This document shows, piece by piece, positions 15,297 to 20,783 of a DNA stretch of 20,783 nt. The first letter of the stretch is position 1; each line of letters starts with the position of its first letter. Origin of the DNA: Deltaproteobacteria bacterium (GTDB lineage Bacteria > Desulfobacterota > Desulfobacteria > Desulfobacterales > B30-G6). The position numbers were made by a program, and so were the translations under genes. The stretch lies in assembly GCA_003647375.1 (NCBI GenBank), contig QMMS01000042.1, forward strand, positions 1 through 20,783, read 5' to 3'. Below the pieces are notes generated by a model. It did not search any database. It saw only the letters and a list, made by a program, of their open reading frames with translations, and was not told the origin of the DNA.

Positions 15297-15974
15297 ATGT
15301 TTGTCAGCAGATCTATGACAATTAAGGTTGTTACGATTCGACCGGAGGCAACCATCCTTGAGGCACAGAAAATGATGGCAACGCATCAGATTCGTCATCT
15401 GCCGGTTATTGATGGGGAAGACCGCCTCATTGGCGTTGTCACTGACCGTGATGTTCGAAGCATCCTGCCTTACGATTGTTACAAAGACCCTGGTTGTACC
15501 GAAGAGCAGGAAAAAGTTGCCGGGTTAAAAATCAAGGATATCATGGCGGTAGAACCCCTCACCATTTCTCCCTCCGATACGATTCAGGATGCCCTGCTGC
15601 TGATTCAGGAAAAACGCGTGGGGGCCTTTCCGGTGGTCGACGATACAGGAAAGCTGAAAGGCATCATTTCTGTCCGGGACTTACTGCGGGCGTTTACAAA
15701 TGTTCTCGGCATTGGTGAACCGGGAATGCTGCTGTGTATCCTGGTGGAAGAAAAGATTGGACAGATGAAAAAGATTGTCGATGCCATTACCGGGGAAGGT
15801 ATTTCTGTTGGAAGCATTCTGGTTGCCAGGTACTGGGAGGAAGACAAGCGGGCAGTTTTCCCTTATCTTTTGACCCAGAATATCAGCCGCGTAAAAAAGA
15901 AACTGCGGGAGATGGGGTTTACCCTGCTGGAACCCATGGACTGGTACTTGGATCAGTTGCCGAAGCACGAATAA
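15297..15974 (+). CDS. acuB: AcuB-like protein, tandem CBS domains plus ACT domain
   Basis: A 225-residue regulatory protein with two CBS domains (about 1-58 with HLPVIDGEDRLIGVVTDRDV, and 77-135 with KDIMAVEPLTI and GAFPVVDDTGKLKGIISVRD) and a C-terminal ACT-like domain (about 143-215, PGMLLCILVEEKIGQMKKIV). This is the domain order of Bacillus AcuB. CBS pairs usually bind adenine nucleotides (AMP, ATP, SAM) and ACT domains bind amino acids or other small molecules, so it probably senses energy state and controls a partner. The obvious partner is the deacetylase encoded 39 bp upstream. ATG at 15297 has a strong AGGAGG. The stop codon abuts the left arm of a palindromic element, which probably also terminates the transcript. 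Confidence 0.88.
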   Translation: MFVSRSMTIKVVTIRPEATILEAQKMMATHQIRHLPVIDGEDRLIGVVTDRDVRSILPYDCYKDPGCTEEQEKVAGLKIKDIMAVEPLTISPSDTIQDALLLIQEKRVGAFPVVDDTGKLKGIISVRDLLRAFTNVLGIGEPGMLLCILVEEKIGQMKKIVDAITGEGISVGSILVARYWEEDKRAVFPYLLTQNISRVKKKLREMGFTLLEPMDWYLDQLPKHE

Positions 15975-16114
15975 AAGTTGTTTCAAAGCATCATCTAACA
16001 CCCAATAGCGGTGTTGTGGATCTTCTCAAAATGCTCACATACTCTTGTATGCTGCGCTTTTTCGTCGGCCCACGCCTTGCTCTTGAGTGCGATCTGATGT
16101 TTTGAAACAACTTT
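15974..16114. mobile_element. Palindromic MITE-like element with 20-bp inverted ends
   Basis: AAAGTTGTTTCAAAGCATCA (15974-15993) and TGATGTTTTGAAACAACTTT (16095-16114) are inverted repeats with a single G-T mismatch. They enclose 101 bp that contain further hairpins: AACACC / GGTGTT near 15998-16017, and CATAC / GTATG near 16038-16051. The element begins exactly at the acuB stop. It has no credible ORF. I believe similar elements are scattered in other Desulfobacterota genomes, but this is memory, not a search. It may be a non-autonomous mobile repeat that now serves as a terminator. Confidence 0.65.
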
Positions 16115-16220
16115 GATAATTACTTAAGTAAAAAAACCGCACCAGAGTCTTCCATCTCTTCAGATAATTAGGTGGACTTGCCGAGTGATCTTGTGATATC
16201 CCATACTCATTATGATGGCA

Positions 16221-16238
16221 TGAAACGATTACGTTTCA
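16221..16238. promoter_or_regulatory. Perfect inverted repeat upstream of the hydrolase gene
   Basis: TGAAACG-ATTA-CGTTTCA is a 7-bp perfect palindrome with a 4-nt centre, 42 bp before the ATG of the metallo-hydrolase gene. Size and place suit a dimeric regulator's operator, or an mRNA-leader hairpin. The rest of 16115-16280 holds no gene. Confidence 0.5.
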
Positions 16239-16280
16239 CACAATTGTTGCGGGTTCTTCATATCAGGCAAGAGAGGGTCA

Positions 16281-17120
16281 ATGGTTATTACGTGCTGGGG
16301 GTCGAGAGGGTCCATACCTGTTTCAGGTAAGGAATTCATTAAATATGGCGGTGATACCGCCTGCATCGAGATTCGGGCCGGAAGTGGTGATGTCATCATT
16401 ATCGATGCCGGCACCGGGATTCGAAGACTCGGAAACAAGCTCATCAAAGAAGGCATTCATCGCTACAATTTCATTTTTACGCACGCCCACTGGGATCATA
16501 TCATGGGCTTGCCTTTCTTCAAACCGTTGTTCAGCAACCAAACAAAAATTAAGGTGTTTCGATGCCCGTACGCAGGCATGTATGCTGAAAAATTGATCAC
16601 GCGCGTTCTGACACCGCCTCATTTTCCGGTGAAATATTCTGATTTGAGTGCGAAATTTACCTATGAAGAAGGCTGTCCCTATCAATTCCAAATCGGTTCA
16701 GTAACGGTTGTTCCCATCCATTTAAACCATCCAAACGGCGGCAGGGGATACAAGTTTATTGAAGACCAAAAATCATTTGTATTTCTGACGGATAATGAAC
16801 TGGGCTTTATGCATCCCAATGGGCTTACACTGAACGATTATGCCGAGTTCTCATTGCATGCCGACCTTCTAATCCATGATGCCGAGTTCACACCCGAGGA
16901 ATACCACCGGTATATCGAATGGGGGCATTCATCTTATGCGGATACCCTCAAACTGGCATCCAGGGCAGAGGTAAAAATGCTGGGACTTTACCACTTAAAT
17001 CAGAATCGCACCGACGATGCAATGGATGCGATTGTGGACGTCTGCCGCCAGGAGATAGCCAAGGAAGGCCTTGGTTTTGAATGTTTAGCCGTCGGCAGTG
17101 ATATGTCATTTGAAATATGA
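16281..17120 (+). CDS. Metallo-beta-lactamase-fold hydrolase
   Basis: A 279-residue MBL-fold protein of the RNase Z / PhnP-like branch. It starts MVITCWGSRGSIPVSG, typical of this branch, then GGDTACIEI. It has the dinuclear metal motif H68-A-H70-W-D72-H73 (FTHAHWDHIMG), with further ligands H150 (HLNHP), D200 (IHDAEF) and H238 (LYHLN); all ligands are present. Members cleave phosphodiesters, cyclic nucleotides or RNA, and the substrate here is unknown. It has no flavodoxin-like domain, so it is not a flavodiiron protein. ATG at 16281 is preceded by GAGAGGG. The stop TGA (17118-17120) overlaps an ATG of the RACo-like gene, and the preferred start of that gene is 11 bp on, so the two are surely cotranscribed. 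That pairing is its main functional clue. Confidence 0.9.
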   Translation: MVITCWGSRGSIPVSGKEFIKYGGDTACIEIRAGSGDVIIIDAGTGIRRLGNKLIKEGIHRYNFIFTHAHWDHIMGLPFFKPLFSNQTKIKVFRCPYAGMYAEKLITRVLTPPHFPVKYSDLSAKFTYEEGCPYQFQIGSVTVVPIHLNHPNGGRGYKFIEDQKSFVFLTDNELGFMHPNGLTLNDYAEFSLHADLLIHDAEFTPEEYHRYIEWGHSSYADTLKLASRAEVKMLGLYHLNQNRTDDAMDAIVDVCRQEIAKEGLGFECLAVGSDMSFEI

Positions 17121-17131
17121 ATCGAGGAAGT

Positions 17132-18694
17132 ATGGAAAAGGACGTAGCCGGTGACATTGATGGTTGGATTCGACTGGTCAGCCTGTCTCCCCCAAGCCTT
17201 CAGGATAACACCGCCGATGCCGACCGCCTGAAAAATCAACTCAAGAGGCAGCTAAATACCGAGAGTGTAGAAATCGATTTAAGTGTTTTACGAGAACTGC
17301 CGTTTCGATTGCGGGACTGGGGTTATTCTGCACGCTGTGTTGTCGTAAAGGAACGGGATGCTGATCTATGGCATCTCACCGGCATTTCGAATCCGTTGGA
17401 GAACCAACGGATAGTCGGAGTGGCCGTTGACCTGGGAACTTCCAGGGTTGTGATTAGACTGGTGGAATTGTCAAAAGGGGAGATTCTTATTGAAACGTCT
17501 TTTGACAACCCCCAGCTTAGTGTAGGCCCCGATGTTCTGACACGGATTCATGCTTGTGATCAACCGGGCGGTCTTGAAAAACTCAACCGGATGATTATCG
17601 ACGAGCTGAACCAGCGGATTCAGAATGCCTGTAACGCCTGTGGGATCGACACAAGTGATGTTTATTTCATGGCCCTTGCCGGCAATACCAGTATGACGCA
17701 TCTATTCATGGGGCTGTCGCCCAAATGGCTGATCAGAGAACCCTATATTCCGGTTATCAACAGCCCTGATGTTCAAAAGGCTGATGCATACGGGCTGCAG
17801 ATCAATCCCGCCGGCAGGGTCTTTATCCTGCCCAACATCGGAAGCTATTTTGGTGGTGATCTCATCGCCGGTATCCTGCATAGCGGTCTCAGTCAACAAT
17901 CGAATCCGGCAATATTGGTCGATGTGGGGACCAACGCGGAGGTTGTTCTGGGCAATGAGAGCTGGCTGGTGGCCTGTGCTGGTGCAGCCGGGCCTGCACT
18001 GGAAGGTGGTGTTGCTCAAATCGGCATGATGGCGGGCCCGGGTGTCATCGACCGCCTGCGTATCGATCCTGGAACACGGGTATTCCAGATTCACACCATC
18101 GACGAGATGCAGCCCATCGGGATCTGTGGTTCCGGCATGATCGATCTTGCAGCAAACCTGTTTCTTACAGACATGATAGACCTCAGAGGCCGGTTTGTTC
18201 CCGAGGTGTGCGGCAAGAAACTCGTGATGCAATCGAGTATACCGTACCTGGAAATCGTTTCAGCGGATGAATCAGGGACAGGACAGCCACTGATGATCAG
18301 CCAGGCGGATATGGATAGTCTGATTCGATCCAAGGCCGCCATGTACACCATCCTGGAAACCATAACAGAATCTGTGGGTATGGCGCTGGCGGATTTGAAG
18401 ACATTCCATGTGGCAGGGACATTCGGAGCGTTTATCGACCCTGTATCAGCTGTTACCATCGGCATGCTGCCCGATTTGCCTCCAGAAACCTTCCAGACCC
18501 TGGGGAACTCGTCTCTTGAAGGGGCGACACAGGTACTCACATCCTGTGAAAGCATGACGGCCATCGAGCGGATAAAAGAAAAAATAACCTATCTGGAACT
18601 GAATGTTAACCAGACGTTCATGAACCGTTTCAACGCTGCAAAATTTCTACCCCACACGGATCGGTCACGATTTCCGTCCGTTGTGATAGCATAA
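17132..18694 (+). CDS. RACo-like reductive activator of corrinoid protein, lacking the ferredoxin domain
   Basis: A 520-residue ASKHA-type ATPase of the DUF4445 family that drives electrons onto Co(II) corrinoid proteins so that methyltransfer can resume. The linker and middle domains (LSPPSLQDNTAD, then ELPFRLRDWG) lead into the ASKHA core: GVAVDLGTS (first phosphate loop), LAGNTSMTHLF, LPNIGSYFGGDLIAGIL, LVDVGTNAEVVLGN, CAGAAGPALEGG, GICGSGMIDL and HVAGTFGAF. RACo proteins normally begin with about 100 residues of [2Fe-2S] ferredoxin with four cysteines. Here the protein starts just after that point and has no such cluster. ATG at 17132 is preferred (GAGGA 3 nt before); ATG at 17117, overlapping the hydrolase stop, is the alternative. 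An external electron donor would be needed. Family is certain, partner unknown. Confidence 0.9.
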   Translation: MEKDVAGDIDGWIRLVSLSPPSLQDNTADADRLKNQLKRQLNTESVEIDLSVLRELPFRLRDWGYSARCVVVKERDADLWHLTGISNPLENQRIVGVAVDLGTSRVVIRLVELSKGEILIETSFDNPQLSVGPDVLTRIHACDQPGGLEKLNRMIIDELNQRIQNACNACGIDTSDVYFMALAGNTSMTHLFMGLSPKWLIREPYIPVINSPDVQKADAYGLQINPAGRVFILPNIGSYFGGDLIAGILHSGLSQQSNPAILVDVGTNAEVVLGNESWLVACAGAAGPALEGGVAQIGMMAGPGVIDRLRIDPGTRVFQIHTIDEMQPIGICGSGMIDLAANLFLTDMIDLRGRFVPEVCGKKLVMQSSIPYLEIVSADESGTGQPLMISQADMDSLIRSKAAMYTILETITESVGMALADLKTFHVAGTFGAFIDPVSAVTIGMLPDLPPETFQTLGNSSLEGATQVLTSCESMTAIERIKEKITYLELNVNQTFMNRFNAAKFLPHTDRSRFPSVVIA

Positions 18695-18776
18695 CAATGA
18701 AAGCCGTCCGTTTTACGGGTGATCGTTTATACCGGGGCCTCTTATCTGTAAACAACTGCGACACTGTTTATAAAAA

Positions 18777-20159
18777 TTAACATCCCTTCCGGGCCAGCTC
18801 TTTTAACAGCATAACGAAACCTTTCTGGCCACGATTCAGACTTTCAAGACGAAGGAATTCATTGGGGGCATGCAGATGTTCATCATCCAGGCTGAAGGCC
18901 AACCCCACAGTGTAGGCACCCAGTTCCTTTAAAAAATAATGGCAGACTGGAATACTGCCTCCGGAACGGGTATAATATGGATCCTTGCCATATAATTTTT
19001 TAAGGACACTGAAGGCCGCCACATTCCCGGGATGCTCCATGGGCATCAAGTAAGGATAGGCACCGTGGTCCGACTGCTGGATAACCACCTGCACACCCGG
19101 CGGCGTAACTTTTTTCACATGTGTTGCCACGGCAGCTGCTACTGTTGCAGGCTGCTGGTCACTCACCAGTCGGCAGGTGATCTTGGCGTGGGCTTCAGCA
19201 GGGATTACTGTTTTGTCACCCTCGCCCTGAAACCCGCCCCAAATACCGTTAACCTCCAGGGTGGGGCGAGCCCAATTACGTTCCCGGGTCGTATAACCCG
19301 GTTCTCCAAAAAGCGCATTAACACCCATGGTGGCCATATATTCAGACTCGTTGTAGGGTACCTGCGCCATGAAGTGACGATCTTCTTCTGTTAACTCCAC
19401 CACATCATCATAAAAGCCCTCAACCAGGATGTGGCCCTCGGAACTGCGCATGGAGTCTATAATGCGTGCAAGCGCATGGATGGGATTCTGGATGACACCG
19501 CCACACATTCCTGAATGCAAGTCGCCAGAGGGGCCTTTAACATCAATCTGCAAGGCGCACAAACCCTTCAGACCCAACTCAAGGCTGGGCTGATCCGGTG
19601 CCCATTGCAGCCCATCAGCGCTGATCACCATATCACAGGAGAAATGGTCTCGGTTTTCAGCCAAAAGTTTGGCCAGTTGGGGGCTGCCGATCTCCTCTTG
19701 ACCCTCGAAGAAGAACTTCACATTAACAGGCAGGCTCTCCTCGGTTTTCAGGAGGGCTTCCACTGCCACAATCGCTGAGAACAGATTCCCCTTATCATCG
19801 GAAGCCCCCCGGGCATATATACGGCCACCTTTAAGCACGGGATCAAAAGGTGGATGCTTCCACAACTCCAGAGGATCCACCGGTTGGGTATCAAAATGGC
19901 CGTAAATCAGCACTGTGGGTTTCCCGGGTGCATGGAGCCACTCCCCATAAACCACAGGATGACCACCGGTGGGCATTATCTGTACATTTTACGCACCAGC
20001 GCCCTGGAGGCGATCGGCCACCCATTGGCCCGCACGCTGAACATCCTCTGCATGTTCCGGCAGGGCCGAGATACTCGGGATTCTCAAAAATTCAAACAGC
20101 GCTTCTATAAATCGGGGACGGTTATCTTCCAGGTATACTTCCCACAAGGGTGAGGTCAT
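18777..20159 (-). pseudogene. M20 family dipeptidase interrupted by one in-frame TAA
   Basis: A zinc metallopeptidase gene of 461 codons, normal for M20 dipeptidases (carnosinase/PepV-like). The start is ATG at 20159, with AAGGAG about 10 nt upstream. The first 56 codons (MTSPLWEVYLEDN ... FLRIPSISALPEHAEDVQ ... ADRLQGAGA) match the usual N-terminal helix. Codon 57 is TAA (19989-19991), where most relatives have lysine or glutamate, and the same frame goes on as NVQIMPTGGHPVVYGEWL. Metal ligands are intact: H88 and D90 in YGHFDTQP, D121 in ASDDKG, E155/E156 in EGQEEIGS, D182 in SADG, and a C-terminal histidine in DEHLHAPNE. Restart at ATG 19976 would give 399 residues lacking the N-terminal part. 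A single substitution or sequencing error is the likely cause. The gene is convergent with the RACo-like gene, and no clear terminator was seen at 18695-18776. Confidence 0.85.
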
Positions 20160-20277
20160 CTCTATTTGCTCCTTTTAAACCAGCCTTTTTTAAAGCGTTT
20201 AATGTTTTATTCGCCTTCACCGTAACCATAATCATTTTTAACATTTCCCGAGGAGCGTCAGCAACTATCGTCCCTGG
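20160..20277 (-). other. Spacer between methyltransferase and dipeptidase, with a 50-codon open stretch
   Basis: Beyond the TAA of the methyltransferase gene (20278-20280) the same frame stays open for about 50 codons (VADAPREMLKMIMVTVKANK ... NALKKAGLKG), past the dipeptidase start, to a TAA near 20110. It has ATG codons but no good ribosome-binding site. It could be a tiny overlapping gene, a decayed remnant or chance; chance or remnant is more likely. Confidence 0.2.
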
Positions 20278-20783
20278 TTATAGCAACTCGGCTTCAGCTG
20301 CCGCAATGATCCTGACAAACTCCCTGTCCGCCTCAGGCGGCAGAGGAGCGTCCTCATAGGATTTAAGTCGCCTCTTGGCCTCGTCCCTGGCACGCTCCCT
20401 GATATCTTTGCTGCCGGCCGCCTCGTAGTCGTCCAGGAGACCATCGGCACCCAACCGGGGAATAAAAATTTCTCCGCTGCGGAGATATCTCATGGTATGC
20501 TCCTGTTCCATAAAATTTTCACCGGCCATCACATTGGCAATGGCGTCAACCGCCAGGCGATCGCTGTCTATGGTAACACCCTGGGCTGATTTATGCATCA
20601 TGGCAAAAGTTTCATTATCAATAAGCAGCTGTTCAAATGAGGCCAGAAAACCACTTGTATAGCTGCCAAAACCGGAAATAACATTGGCCCCGGCCAGAAG
20701 CGGCATGATACCGTTGATGGCTTTCTCATAACCCAGCTGGTTGTCAGAAGCACAGGAAGTGGAAGAGAGGCCATAGACATCAG
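20278..20783 (-). CDS. MttB-superfamily corrinoid methyltransferase, C-terminal part
   Basis: The gene runs off the right edge; 167 C-terminal residues are visible. They match the TIM-barrel C-terminal half of trimethylamine:corrinoid methyltransferase-like proteins (MttB/MtgB superfamily): GLSSTSCASDNQLGYEKA, MPLLAGANVISGFGSY, FEQLLIDNETFAMM, and the tail MAGENFMEQEHTMRYLRSGE, then the charged end helix ERARDEAKRRLKSY. These enzymes move a methyl group from a quaternary or tertiary amine, such as glycine betaine or trimethylamine, to a corrinoid protein. There is no in-frame stop in the visible part. The pyrrolysine position of true MttB may lie outside the window, so pyrrolysine dependence cannot be judged. 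It is on the same strand and just upstream of the dipeptidase gene, and near the RACo-like activator that could recharge its corrinoid partner. Confidence 0.88.
   Translation of the reverse strand, partial: DVYGLSSTSCASDNQLGYEKAINGIMPLLAGANVISGFGSYTSGFLASFEQLLIDNETFAMMHKSAQGVTIDSDRLAVDAIANVMAGENFMEQEHTMRYLRSGEIFIPRLGADGLLDDYEAAGSKDIRERARDEAKRRLKSYEDAPLPPEADREFVRIIAAAEAELL

Noticed and set aside
16281..17120. Flavodiiron protein or canonical RNase Z
   Set aside because: No flavodoxin domain or exosite arm is visible; only the general MBL-fold hydrolase assignment is supported.
18695..18776. Terminator between the convergent RACo-like and dipeptidase genes
   Set aside because: Only weak 4-bp stems such as CCGT/ACGG were seen and no T-tract follows.
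1..20783. tRNA, rRNA, CRISPR array or prophage
   Set aside because: No cloverleaf-like TTC arms, rRNA-conserved words, regularly spaced repeats, integrase or phage structural genes were found by eye.

Overview
The window looks like a chromosomal segment of an anaerobic, probably sulfate-reducing member of the Desulfobacterota (former Deltaproteobacteria). This is inferred from gene content: a CooC-type CO dehydrogenase maturation ATPase, a RACo-like activator of corrinoid proteins, an MttB-superfamily methyltransferase, an acyl-CoA dehydrogenase, and AT-rich intergenic DNA with palindromic repeats. No rRNA, tRNA or CRISPR array was seen.

Positions 1-5260 are an accessory, repeat-rich region. 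Two clear copies (about 150-355 and 2723-2925) and one doubtful copy (about 4950-5056) of a degenerate dispersed repeat bracket two modules. The first holds a CDP-alcohol phosphatidyltransferase and a strikingly GC-rich radical SAM gene. The second is a class III adenylate cyclase fused to a TolB-like domain and TPRs. A small coiled-coil ORF follows.

Positions 5320-9060 hold small stress and nucleoid genes: a cold-shock protein behind a bidirectional terminator, an HU protein flanked by a 15-bp direct repeat, a GAF-domain protein and a universal stress protein. Several broken genes are mixed in: a truncated TauE/SafE permease, an ABM-fold monooxygenase with a frameshift, and a decayed c-type cytochrome-like gene.

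Positions 9059-13195 (minus strand) hold a three-gene operon, phasin-like protein, UbiB/ABC1 kinase-like protein, then type I 3-dehydroquinate dehydratase, preceded by a separate acyl-CoA dehydrogenase.

Positions 13507-20783 are the most coherent part. A cooC - acuC-like deacetylase - acuB-like CBS/ACT operon is followed by a 141-bp palindromic MITE-like element. Next comes a tight pair: a metallo-beta-lactamase-fold hydrolase and a RACo-like ATPase that lacks the usual N-terminal ferredoxin domain. On the opposite strand are an M20 dipeptidase gene broken by one in-frame TAA and, at the window edge, the C-terminal part of an MttB-family methyltransferase. Together these suggest accessory functions around acetyl-CoA/CO dehydrogenase and methyl-corrinoid chemistry: nickel-site maturation, reversible acylation control of acetyl-CoA enzymes, corrinoid reactivation and methyl-group entry. 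The hydrolase plus ferredoxin-less RACo pair is the best candidate for something undescribed.
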